This document shows, piece after piece, positions 24,437 through 32,453 of a stretch of DNA of 32,453 nucleotides; the stretch's first letter is position 1; each line of letters opens with the position of its first letter. Source of the stretch: Bacillus sp. HF117_J1_D (lineage in GTDB: Bacteria > Bacillota > Bacilli > Bacillales > Bacillaceae_C). A model generated the notes under the pieces. That model was not told the DNA's origin and made no database searches. It saw only the letters and a program-made list of their open reading frames with translations. The DNA is taken from the NCBI GenBank assembly GCA_009928435.1, contig JAABNQ010000045.1, forward strand, positions 1 to 32,453, in the 5' to 3' direction. Position numbers and translations under genes: made by a program.

Positions 24437-25207
24437 TTGATTTTTGTTTTGGATGTAGGGAATACAAACACTGTCCTTGGTGTTTATGACAATGATTATT
24501 TAAAATATCATTGGCGGATCGAAACAAACAGGCATAAAACTGAAGATGAATATGGTATGGTGATTAAATCTCTTTTTGAGCATGTGGGGATTCGTTTTGA
24601 CCATATTAACGGAATCATCATTTCTTCAGTTGTCCCCCCAATCATGTTTACACTAGAAAAAATGTGTAAAAAATATTTTAAAGTAAAACCTTTGGTTGTA
24701 GGGCCTGGGATTAAGACAGGATTGAATATAAAATATGAAAATCCCCGCGAAGTGGGGGCAGACAGGATCGTGAATGCAGTAGGGGGAATCCACGAGTATG
24801 GTAGTCCGCTGATCATTGTGGACTTTGGAACTGCGACCACTTTTTGTTATATCAATGAACAAGCCGAATATACGGGTGGTGTGATAGCTCCGGGCATCGG
24901 CATTTCGACAGAGGCACTGTACTCCACAGCCGCCAAGCTTCCACGGATTGAAATCACACATGTAGATGAAATCATCGGCAAAAATACAGTGGCGGCCATG
25001 CAGGCGGGAATTCTATTTGGATTTGTGGGACAAGTTGAGGGAATTGTTAACAGGATATTTGAGAAGAGTAAAAAGAAACCGACTGTTATTGCCACTGGCG
25101 GATTAGCTAACCTGATTTCATCAGAAACGGAAATGATTGATATTGTTGACCATGACCTAACGTTAAAAGGCCTGCATTTAATCTATAAAAGAAATATTTC
25201 AAATTAA
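24437..25207 (+). CDS. coaX: Type III pantothenate kinase
   Basis: CoaX phosphorylates pantothenate, the first step of coenzyme A synthesis. Type III enzymes belong to the ASKHA fold and need a monovalent cation. The product from the TTG at 24437 has 256 residues, with phosphate-binding DVGNTNT at 6-12, the GADR motif at 107-110 and DFGTATT at 129-135, then GGVIAPGI and ATGGLANLI. The open frame begins at GTG 24398, but the conserved protein begins at [11 protein letters not shown], and GGTGA at 24427-24431 is suitably placed for TTG 24437. Transcription from the extended -10 at 24389-24397 would start after the upstream GTG. hslO follows 13 bp later. Confidence 0.92.
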   Translation: MIFVLDVGNTNTVLGVYDNDYLKYHWRIETNRHKTEDEYGMVIKSLFEHVGIRFDHINGIIISSVVPPIMFTLEKMCKKYFKVKPLVVGPGIKTGLNIKYENPREVGADRIVNAVGGIHEYGSPLIIVDFGTATTFCYINEQAEYTGGVIAPGIGISTEALYSTAAKLPRIEITHVDEIIGKNTVAAMQAGILFGFVGQVEGIVNRIFEKSKKKPTVIATGGLANLISSETEMIDIVDHDLTLKGLHLIYKRNISN

Positions 25208-25220
25208 GAGGTGTACTGTG

Positions 25221-26105
25221 ATGAGTGATTACTTGGTTAAGGCTTTGGCCTTTGATAAACAAGTGCGTGCATATGCGGTTAATAGCACGGAAACTGTTGG
25301 GGAAGCTCAACGTAGACATCAAACTTGGGCGACAGCGTCGGCGGCTCTTGGAAGGGCGATGACAGCGAGCGTTATGATGGGCGCTATGTTAAAAGGAGAG
25401 GAAAAATTGACCGTAAAGGTGGAAGGCGGTGGACCAATCGGAGCGATTATTGTTGATTCTGATGCGAAAGGGCATGTGCGCGGTTATGTATCCAATCCAC
25501 AGGTCTATTTTGCCTCGAATGAAAAAGGCAAGATGGACGTACAGCGCGCTGTAGGAACAAACGGTACAGTATCTGTCGTGAAAGATATTGGTCTCAGAGA
25601 AAATTTTTCGGGGCAAGTTCCGATTATCTCCGGAGAGTTGGGAGAAGATTTCACCTACTATTTTGCCGTATCGGAGCAAACGCCTTCTTCCGTAGGTGTA
25701 GGCGTTCTTGTAAATCCCGATAATACCATTCTTGTAGCTGGCGGCTTTATTATACAATTGATGCCGGGAACTGATGAAGAGACGATCAGCAAAATTGAGG
25801 AGAGCATCAATAAGACTCCGTCTGTTTCGAAAATGATCCAAGATGGGTTGTCACCGGAAGAGATCCTTTATCAACTGCTTGGTGAAGACAATGTCCAGGT
25901 TATTGAAAAGATGCCGGTGGAATTCCAATGCACTTGTTCCAAAGAACGCTTCAGCCGAGCAATAATTAGTCTGGGAGAATCTGAAATCCAAGAAATGATA
26001 ACGGAAGATGGGAAAGCCGATACCCAATGCCATTTCTGTAATGCTGAATATTATTTTACAAAAGAAGAGCTGGAAGAAATTTTGGAAGAGGCCAAAATGG
26101 CGTAG
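25221..26105 (+). CDS. hslO: Hsp33, redox-regulated chaperone
   Basis: Hsp33 holds unfolding proteins under oxidative stress. Its C-terminal zinc centre loses zinc and forms disulfides on oxidation, which activates the chaperone. The 294-aa product has the N-terminal core ([31 protein letters not shown]) and the four zinc-binding cysteines C237-x-C239 and C270-x2-C273. A GTG immediately upstream (25218) is in frame, but AAGAGGTG at 25207-25213 and homology favour the ATG at 25221. It probably shares a transcript with coaX and ends before a terminator. The B. subtilis neighbour yacD is missing between hslO and cysK. Confidence 0.95.
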   Translation: MSDYLVKALAFDKQVRAYAVNSTETVGEAQRRHQTWATASAALGRAMTASVMMGAMLKGEEKLTVKVEGGGPIGAIIVDSDAKGHVRGYVSNPQVYFASNEKGKMDVQRAVGTNGTVSVVKDIGLRENFSGQVPIISGELGEDFTYYFAVSEQTPSSVGVGVLVNPDNTILVAGGFIIQLMPGTDEETISKIEESINKTPSVSKMIQDGLSPEEILYQLLGEDNVQVIEKMPVEFQCTCSKERFSRAIISLGESEIQEMITEDGKADTQCHFCNAEYYFTKEELEEILEEAKMA

Positions 26106-26131
26106 GTTCTTTTTACTAAATATTTTATAGC

Positions 26132-26154
26132 AATCCCTATTTATAGGGATTTTT
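26132..26154 (+). terminator. Intrinsic terminator after hslO
   Basis: AATCCCTA (26132-26139) pairs perfectly with TAGGGATT (26144-26151) around a 4-nt loop, then TTT. Confidence 0.85.
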
Positions 26155-26157
26155 CCG

Positions 26158-26186
26158 TTGACAGCGCGGTTTTAACGTGGTAGGTT
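26158..26186 (+). promoter_or_regulatory. Sigma-A promoter of cysK
   Basis: A perfect TTGACA (26158-26163), 17 bp and TAGGTT (26181-26186) with an upstream TGG that makes an extended -10. The -10 hexamer itself is poor. A GGAATT within 26206-26216 recalls part of CymR sulfur-control sites, but I cannot confirm an operator. Confidence 0.5.
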
Positions 26187-26230
26187 TAAATAAACCAATA
26201 AAATTACTCGGAATTAGAGGTGGAGGAAGA

Positions 26231-27157
26231 ATGTCACGAATTGCAAACTCGATTACGGATTTAATTGGCAATACCCCGATTGTAAAACTAAACCGATTGG
26301 TTGATGAGGACAGTGCTGAAGTTTATTTAAAGCTTGAATACATGAACCCAGGAAGTAGCGTAAAGGATCGTATTGCTTTGGCGATGATAGAAGCCGCGGA
26401 AAAAGAAGGAAAATTGAAAGAAGGCGACACGCTCATTGAACCAACGAGCGGAAATACAGGAATCGGCCTTGCGATGGTGGCTGCCGCCAAGGGATACCGT
26501 GCGGTTCTTGTCATGCCTGATACGATGAGTCTTGAAAGACGTAACCTTTTGCGTGCCTACGGTGCGGAGTTGGTCTTGACTCCAGGTGCGGAAGGAATGA
26601 ATGGTGCAATTAATAAAGCCAATGAATTGGCAAAAGAACACGGGTATTTCTTACCACAGCAATTTGAAAATAGTGCAAACCCGAAAATTCACAGCGAGAC
26701 AACAGGTAAAGAGATTGTTGAGCAAATGGGTGATCAGCTAGATGCGTTTATATCCGGAATCGGTACAGGTGGAACGATTACAGGTGCTGGTGAAGTTCTA
26801 AGAGAGAAGTATCCTGATATTAAAATTTATGCTGTTGAGCCAAAGGATTCCCCTGTATTGTCTGGAGGAAAGCCAGGTCCTCACAAAATTCAAGGCATTG
26901 GAGCTGGATTTGTTCCAAAAGTATTAAATACAGAGATTTATGATGAAGTCATTACGGTAGCGAATGAAGATGCATTTGAAACAGCAAGAAAAGCAGCCAA
27001 AGCAGAAGGTGTGCTTGGTGGTATCTCTTCAGGTGCTGCTATTAGTGCAGCATTATCTGTTGCCAAAAAGCTCGGCAAGGGCAAAAAGGTTTTAGCTATC
27101 ATTCCGAGTAACGGTGAGCGTTACCTCAGTACGCCACTCTACCAATTTGAAGACTAA
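26231..27157 (+). CDS. cysK: Cysteine synthase A (O-acetylserine sulfhydrylase)
   Basis: CysK makes cysteine from O-acetylserine and sulfide with pyridoxal phosphate; in B. subtilis it also joins the sulfur repressor CymR. The 308-aa product has the PLP lysine K45 in PGSSVKDR, the substrate loop TSGNTG at 72-77, the phosphate-binding GTGGTITG near 177 and the C-terminal [14 protein letters not shown]. The frame is open from 26177, but AGGTGGAGG at 26218-26226 and family length place the start at 26231. It is flanked by terminators on both sides and therefore monocistronic. Confidence 0.97.
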   Translation: MSRIANSITDLIGNTPIVKLNRLVDEDSAEVYLKLEYMNPGSSVKDRIALAMIEAAEKEGKLKEGDTLIEPTSGNTGIGLAMVAAAKGYRAVLVMPDTMSLERRNLLRAYGAELVLTPGAEGMNGAINKANELAKEHGYFLPQQFENSANPKIHSETTGKEIVEQMGDQLDAFISGIGTGGTITGAGEVLREKYPDIKIYAVEPKDSPVLSGGKPGPHKIQGIGAGFVPKVLNTEIYDEVITVANEDAFETARKAAKAEGVLGGISSGAAISAALSVAKKLGKGKKVLAIIPSNGERYLSTPLYQFED

Positions 27158-27162
27158 AAGAA

Positions 27163-27248
27163 AAGCGTAAGGCGACGGTTAGCGACGTACAGACTGGAGC
27201 TCTGAGTGGAACCAAGCTCAGATATATTGTCACTAGTGAATTCTAAAG
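27163..27248. repeat. Possible degenerate interspersed repeat between cysK and folP
   Basis: The stretch after cysK (GAAAAGCGTAAGGCGACGG onward, to about 27245) is unlike the flanking AT-rich sequence. Its start recalls a short Bacillaceae intergenic repeat with the pattern AAAAGCG-AGGCG-AGC-TGGAG, from memory. It contains an inverted repeat TCTGAG (27201-27206) / CTCAGA (27217-27222). Not verified. Confidence 0.35.
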
Positions 27249-27278
27249 ACAAGTCCAAATAAGGGCTTGTTTTTTATT
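27249..27278 (+). terminator. Intrinsic terminator of cysK
   Basis: ACAAGTCC (27249-27256) pairs with GGGCTTGT (27263-27270), one T-G pair, followed by a long T-rich run. Confidence 0.88.
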
Positions 27279-27344
27279 TTTCAATTGGGCGGGAAAGAGT
27301 TAAACTAAAAAGATGATGAAATGAGAATGTAGGTGAATTAAATC

Positions 27345-28172
27345 ATGATGATCCGTTGTGGCAAGTACACACTTGATTGTGGTCAAAAAACATTGATTAT
27401 GGGAATTCTGAATGTCACTCCCGACTCCTTTTCCGATGGTGGGCGCTTTAATGCTTTGAGCCATGCTGTCGAACATGCGAAGGAAATGGTAAAAGAGGGC
27501 GCTGACATTATCGACATTGGTGGTGAGTCTACACGTCCTGGTCATGACCCAGTTTCGGCGGGTGAAGAGGTTGACAGGGTGCTTCCGGTGATTCGAGAGA
27601 TTACGAAGGCTGTCCAGGCTCCGATTTCCATCGATACATATAAAGCGAAAACAGCTGAAGCCGCAGTGATAGCGGGTGCACATATTATCAATGATATATG
27701 GGGAGCAAAGAAAGATCCTGAGATAGCGGCTGTAGCGGCCGAGCGGGATGTTCCGATTGTTTTAATGCATAACAGGAATAACCGTGACTATACAAATTTT
27801 GTTCGTGATGTACTGAATGATTTATATGAAAGCATTTCTATTGCCAAAAAAGCGGGGGTTTCGGATGACAACATCATCCTTGATCCCGGAATTGGATTTG
27901 CCAAGGACTATCGTGAAAATCTTATCATGATGAGAAATTTGGATAAACTGGTTGGGCTTGGATATCCGGTACTGCTTGGAACCTCCCGCAAGCGAATGAT
28001 TGGAACTGCACTTGATCTTTCTGTGGACGAACGAATGGAAGGAACGGGCGCTACCGTTTGTTATGGAATTCAGCAGGGATGTCAGATCATGCGTGTTCAT
28101 GATGTTAAAGAAATAAGCCGTATGGCAACCATGATGGATGTTCTTTTAGAAAAGGGGGAGCAGAATGGATAA
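27345..28172 (+). CDS. folP: Dihydropteroate synthase
   Basis: FolP joins p-aminobenzoate to dihydropterin pyrophosphate to give dihydropteroate; it is the sulfonamide target. The 275-aa TIM-barrel protein has GILNVTPDSFSDGG at 20-33, the GGESTRPG loop near residue 60, DPGIGFAKD and the C-terminal RVHDVKE. AGGTGA at 27331-27336 supports the ATG at 27345; ATG 27348 is the alternative. It starts a tightly overlapping folate cluster (folP-folB-folK-yazB-dusB). In B. subtilis pabB, pabA and pabC precede it; here they are absent and cysK is only 187 bp upstream. I see no clear promoter. Confidence 0.96.
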   Translation: MMIRCGKYTLDCGQKTLIMGILNVTPDSFSDGGRFNALSHAVEHAKEMVKEGADIIDIGGESTRPGHDPVSAGEEVDRVLPVIREITKAVQAPISIDTYKAKTAEAAVIAGAHIINDIWGAKKDPEIAAVAAERDVPIVLMHNRNNRDYTNFVRDVLNDLYESISIAKKAGVSDDNIILDPGIGFAKDYRENLIMMRNLDKLVGLGYPVLLGTSRKRMIGTALDLSVDERMEGTGATVCYGIQQGCQIMRVHDVKEISRMATMMDVLLEKGEQNG

Positions 28173-28530
28173 AATTTACCTGAATGAAATGGATTTTTAC
28201 GGTAATCATGGCGTCTTTCCGGAGGAGGCTGCGCTTGGGCAGCGTTTTCGGGTGAATGTTGTGATGGAAACGGATTTGCGTGTAGCTGGGCGTTTGGATA
28301 ATCTTGAAGAAACAATCAACTATGCGGATGTTTATACGCTCTGTAAAGAAATCGTTGAGGGAAAGAGATTCAATCTTATCGAAGCCGTTGCTGAAAACAT
28401 TGCAGTTGATATTTTAGATCGGTTTGAGTCTGTTGAGCGTGCCCACGTGAAAGTGATCAAACCGAATCCACCAATTAATGGGATTTATGATTCTGTAGCT
28501 GTTGAGATTATAAGGGGGCGCCATGAATAA
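28165..28530 (+). CDS. folB: Dihydroneopterin aldolase
   Basis: FolB cleaves 7,8-dihydroneopterin to 6-hydroxymethyl-dihydropterin and glycolaldehyde in folate synthesis. The 121-aa product has the family start DKIYLNEMDFYGNHGVFPEE with the active-site Glu near residue 21, the TINYADVY segment and the C-terminal VKVIKPNPPI with the conserved lysine near 100. GGGGGAG at 28154-28160 lies 4 bp before the ATG. It overlaps the end of folP by 8 bp and folK by 8 bp, so all three are probably translated together. Confidence 0.96.
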   Translation: MDKIYLNEMDFYGNHGVFPEEAALGQRFRVNVVMETDLRVAGRLDNLEETINYADVYTLCKEIVEGKRFNLIEAVAENIAVDILDRFESVERAHVKVIKPNPPINGIYDSVAVEIIRGRHE

Positions 28531-29050
28531 TCTTGCTTTTTTATCGCTGGGCTCTAATATCGGTGACAGAGAAAAATGGCTGAAAGCTGCCATAAGGGAG
28601 CTGAAGCAGACGAAGGGAATTGAAATTGAGAAGGTGTCTTCCATTTATGAAACAGACCCAGTGGGCTATACTGACCAGGATCTTTTTCTAAATATCGCTG
28701 TGAAAATTACCACTTCATTATCTGCTTTTGAACTTTTAGCCCGTTGTCTTCAGATTGAAGAACGACTGGGGAGGGTAAGAGAATTCAGGAATGGCCCCAG
28801 AAAAATCGACCTTGACATTTTATTATATAATAACGAAAATATTGAGATGGAGGACTTGCAAATACCTCATCCTCGAATGACAGAACGTGCATTTGTCCTT
28901 GTTCCGTTATTGGAGATTGATGGAAAAGTGAAGCTTCCGGAACAAAATGTTTCTCTGGTTGATGTGTTAAACGAAATACCTGATAAAGAAGGTGTTCGAT
29001 TATGGAAACAGATAAATGGGGAAGGCGGATTCGAGCTTTTCGAAAGCTAA
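28523..29050 (+). CDS. folK: 6-hydroxymethyl-7,8-dihydropterin pyrophosphokinase (HPPK)
   Basis: FolK transfers pyrophosphate from ATP to 6-hydroxymethyl-dihydropterin, giving the substrate of FolP. The 175-aa product has FLSLGSNIGDR at the N-terminus, ETDPVGYTDQDLFLN, and the ATP/Mg signature GPRKIDLDILLY near residues 92-103, then IPHPRMTERAFVL. AAGGGGG at 28512-28518 precedes the ATG. Its last 49 bp overlap the start of yazB in another frame, so its C-terminal 16 residues are constrained by the yazB coding sequence. Confidence 0.96.
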   Translation: MNNLAFLSLGSNIGDREKWLKAAIRELKQTKGIEIEKVSSIYETDPVGYTDQDLFLNIAVKITTSLSAFELLARCLQIEERLGRVREFRNGPRKIDLDILLYNNENIEMEDLQIPHPRMTERAFVLVPLLEIDGKVKLPEQNVSLVDVLNEIPDKEGVRLWKQINGEGGFELFES

Positions 29051-29220
29051 AGGGCCGTACCCAAGAAGGTCTGGCAAGAGAAATCGGAATATCTGTCTCA
29101 GTTTTGGGAGAGATTGAACGTGGAAGTCGCCTCCCGTCAGAACTGATACTCAAACAAATTTCCGATGTGCTCAAAATTCCCGTTGAGGAATTGACCCCAC
29201 CGGATGAGTTGGATAAATAA
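29002..29220 (+). CDS. yazB: YazB, small XRE-family helix-turn-helix protein
   Basis: The 72-aa product is almost only a Cro/C1-type helix-turn-helix domain: KLKGRTQEGLAREIGISVSVLGEIERG shows the recognition helix region (quoted by its ends KLKGRTQ and EIERG), followed by PSELILKQISDVLKIP. It is presumably a DNA-binding regulator; targets are unknown, and folate or dus genes are only a guess from position. GAAGGTG at 28988-28994 is 7 bp upstream of the ATG. The start lies 49 bp inside folK, and dusB follows 27 bp after the stop. The same gene occupies this position in B. subtilis. Confidence 0.9.
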   Translation: METDKWGRRIRAFRKLKGRTQEGLAREIGISVSVLGEIERGSRLPSELILKQISDVLKIPVEELTPPDELDK

Positions 29221-29247
29221 AACTCTTGGAAAGGGGGAAGAATCAAT

Positions 29248-30240
29248 ATGCTCAAAATTGGTGATATCGAAATGAAGAACCAAGTTGTTCTGGCCCCGAT
29301 GGCTGGTATTTGCAACTCAGCGTTCCGTTTGACTGTAAAAGAATTCGGTGCTGGTCTTGTGTGTGCGGAGATGATCAGCGATAAAGGCATCGTTTATAAA
29401 AATGAAAAGACAATGAACCTGCTTTATATTGATGAGCGTGAAAAGCCACTGTCATTGCAAATTTTTGGTGGTGAACGAGAGACGTTGGTTGAAGCTGCTA
29501 AATTTGTCGATCAAAACACCAATGCGGATATCATCGACATTAATATGGGTTGTCCGGTGAATAAAATTATCCGTTGCGAAGCGGGCGCAAGATGGTTGCT
29601 GGAGCCGGAAAAAATCTATGATATGGTTTCTGCCGTAGTTGATGCTGTGAATAAGCCAGTTACAGTGAAAATGCGGATTGGTTGGGATGATGAACATATT
29701 TTTGCCGTGGAGAATGCGCAGGCGGTTGAGCGGGCAGGTGGTGCTGCTGTATCGATGCATGGTCGAACACGAGTTCAAATGTACGAAGGCCATGCTAACT
29801 GGGATATCATCCGTGAAGTAAAGCAGTCCCTGAATATTCCTTTGATCGGAAACGGTGATGTTGAGACTCCTCAAGACGCAAAACGGATGCTTGATCAAAC
29901 AGGTGTTGATGGTGTCATGATTGGCCGGGCAGCGTTAGGAAATCCATGGATGATCTATCAAACAGTTAAATACTTGGAAACTGGTGAACTAACAGATGAA
30001 CCAACTGTTAGAGAAAAAATGGATGTCTGTAAGCTGCATCTGGATCGTTTAATCGCTTTAAAGGGAGAACATATCGCGGTTCGCGAGATGCGTAAACACG
30101 CCGCATGGTATTTAAAAGGCATTCGTGGAAACGGAATGGTCAGGAATGCTATCAATGAATGTACGACAAGGAATGAAATAGTGGGATTACTTGACAGTCT
30201 CGTTGAAGAAACTGAACTGAGTGAAATAAAAGCGGGATAA
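29248..30240 (+). CDS. dusB: tRNA-dihydrouridine synthase
   Basis: DusB reduces uridines in the D-loop of tRNA to dihydrouridine using FMN and NADPH. The 330-aa TIM-barrel protein has LAPMAGICNSAFR at the N-terminus, the catalytic cysteine C102 in NMGCPVNK, VKMRIGWD, SMHGRTRVQMYEG and the FMN-binding GNGDV and IGRAALGNPW motifs. AAGGGGGAAG at 29231-29240 precedes the ATG. It closes the folate/yazB cluster and is followed by a terminator. The yacF name is used in B. subtilis for the gene at this place. Confidence 0.94.
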   Translation: MLKIGDIEMKNQVVLAPMAGICNSAFRLTVKEFGAGLVCAEMISDKGIVYKNEKTMNLLYIDEREKPLSLQIFGGERETLVEAAKFVDQNTNADIIDINMGCPVNKIIRCEAGARWLLEPEKIYDMVSAVVDAVNKPVTVKMRIGWDDEHIFAVENAQAVERAGGAAVSMHGRTRVQMYEGHANWDIIREVKQSLNIPLIGNGDVETPQDAKRMLDQTGVDGVMIGRAALGNPWMIYQTVKYLETGELTDEPTVREKMDVCKLHLDRLIALKGEHIAVREMRKHAAWYLKGIRGNGMVRNAINECTTRNEIVGLLDSLVEETELSEIKAG

Positions 30241-30255
30241 TAAAAAGATGTTTCG

Positions 30256-30279
30256 CTGCCATTAGCTGGCAGTTTTTTT
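30256..30279 (+). terminator. Intrinsic terminator after dusB
   Basis: CTGCCA (30256-30261) pairs with TGGCAG (30267-30272) around a 5-nt loop and is followed by seven Ts. Confidence 0.9.
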
Positions 30280-30309
30280 ATAGTGGGATGCCTAGTTCCT
30301 TAATTTTAG

Positions 30310-31848
<1,539 letters not shown>

Positions 31849-31854
31849 TTTCTG

Positions 31855-31885
31855 GAACCCTGCCGTTTTGGCAAGGGTTCTTTTT
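31855..31885 (+). terminator. Intrinsic terminator after lysS
   Basis: GAACCCTGCC (31855-31864) pairs with GGCAAGGGTTC (31870-31880), one bulged A, and is followed by TTTTT. Confidence 0.92.
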
Positions 31886-32093
31886 GATTCTTTTCGAATG
31901 ATGAGCTGTGCAGGAATTTTAATGCTCTATATGTAGAGAAGGAATGTCTAGTTGTTGATAATAGGCCCAAGCAGAGTACAAACTGAAGAAACTCCTCACA
32001 AATTTACTGGGCTTGAATTTATGGACGATTAGAAGACGCGGATGTTGTGATCTGTACTTCACCTTATATTTATGAAATAAAAACAAAAAACTA

Positions 32094-32122
32094 TTGCACG
32101 TAAAATAAAAAGGTGTTATATT
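32094..32122 (+). promoter_or_regulatory. rRNA promoter P1
   Basis: TTGCAC (32094-32099), 17 bp, TATATT (32117-32122). Confidence 0.65.
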
Positions 32123-32185
32123 AAATATCGTTGCTCGTAAGAAGCAACAAAGCAACAAAGCAATAAAAAGTTTTTCAAAAAAGTG

Positions 32186-32215
32186 TTGACTTCAAAATGG
32201 TTAGCATGGTATATT
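32186..32215 (+). promoter_or_regulatory. rRNA promoter P2
   Basis: TTGACT (32186-32191), 18 bp, TATATT (32210-32215), with an extended TGG before the -10. Confidence 0.75.
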
Positions 32216-32261
32216 AAGAAAGTCGCCTCAGACAAGATTGAAAAACAATTTAAAAAAGTTG

Positions 32262-32290
32262 TTGACAATCAAAAGTGAGTGCGGTAAAAT
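32262..32290 (+). promoter_or_regulatory. rRNA promoter P3
   Basis: A perfect TTGACA (32262-32267), 17 bp and TAAAAT (32285-32290). Confidence 0.8.
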
Positions 32291-32322
32291 AGAAGAGTCG
32301 CTCAAGAGAGCAACTTCAAGTT

Positions 32323-32334
32323 TGATCTTTGAAA
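32323..32334 (+). promoter_or_regulatory. boxA-like antitermination element in the rRNA leader
   Basis: TGATCTTTGAAA resembles the boxA motif TGCTCTTTGAAA. In Bacillus rRNA leaders this motif, just before the 16S gene, supports Nus-factor antitermination. Confidence 0.55.
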
Positions 32335-32398
32335 ACTGAACGAAACGAACGTCAATAATAATATTAAAGTCAGCTTTATGATGAGCTAACAAACTTCT

Positions 32399-32453
32399 TT
32401 TTATGAGAGTTTGATCCTGGCTCAGGACGAACGCTGGCGGCGTGCCTAATACA
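32399..32453 (+). rRNA. rrs: 16S ribosomal RNA, 5' end (partial)
   Basis: The universal 16S start AGAGTTTGATCCTGGCTCAG begins at 32406, followed by GACGAACGCTGGCGGCGTGC. Placing that motif at E. coli position 8 puts the mature 5' end at about 32399. The gene runs off the window after about 55 bases. B. subtilis likewise has an rRNA operon directly downstream of lysS. Confidence 0.97.

Larger units (their letters stand above)
31886..32398 (+). other. Upstream control region and leader of an rRNA operon
   Basis: This 513-bp stretch has no credible gene. About 31886-32090 holds nothing I can identify beyond AT-rich sequence; 32094-32290 holds three tandem promoters, and the remainder is the transcribed leader with a boxA-like motif. 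Confidence 0.75.

Overview
The window is a block of housekeeping and sporulation genes from an endospore-forming member of the Bacillaceae (Firmicutes). All 30 protein genes are on the + strand. Their order matches the origin-proximal spoVG-to-rrn region of Bacillus subtilis almost gene for gene. The sequence is moderately AT-rich, has strong AGGAGG-type ribosome binding sites and ends with the first bases of a 16S rRNA gene. No phage, CRISPR array or complete insertion sequence is visible.

Layout. 1-224: a long hairpin of unknown origin and a sigma-H-type promoter for spoVG. 225-3967: spoVG, glmU, prs and ctc (sporulation regulator, UDP-GlcNAc synthesis, PRPP synthesis, general-stress L25 protein). 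4146-9477: pth, fin, mfd and spoVT (translation, forespore sigma switching, transcription-coupled repair, late forespore regulator). 9703-13052: a yabM-type flippase, yabN (MazG) and rqcP/yabO. 13264-15161: yabP, yabQ, divIC and yabR (spore cortex, cell division, S1-domain protein). 15680-19920: spoIIE, yabS and yabT. 20059-24136: tilS, hprT and ftsH. 24437-27157: coaX, hslO and cysK. 27345-31848: folP, folB, folK, yazB, dusB and lysS. 31886-32453: tandem rRNA promoters, leader and 16S start.

Promoter-like sequences lie in front of the sporulation genes and fit the sigma cascade: sigma-H before spoVG, sigma-A with a 21-bp spacer and possible Spo0A boxes before spoIIE, sigma-F before yabS-yabT, sigma-F/G before fin, sigma-E before yabPQ and sigma-G before spoVT. 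SpoIIE activates sigma-F, Fin helps hand over from sigma-F to sigma-G, SpoVT tunes the sigma-G regulon, and YabP/YabQ act in the mother cell on the cortex. The remaining genes are general housekeeping.

Differences from the B. subtilis arrangement (recalled, not searched): no Met/Glu tRNA pair between yabR and spoIIE, no yacD before cysK, and no pabB-pabA-pabC before folP, where a repeat-like remnant sits instead. The main second-look items are the YabS protein, whose VWA motifs occur in circularly permuted order; the 45-nt hairpin at the left edge; and a GGGGTCTGACCCC palindrome touching the yabS promoter. I see no clearly new multi-gene system here.
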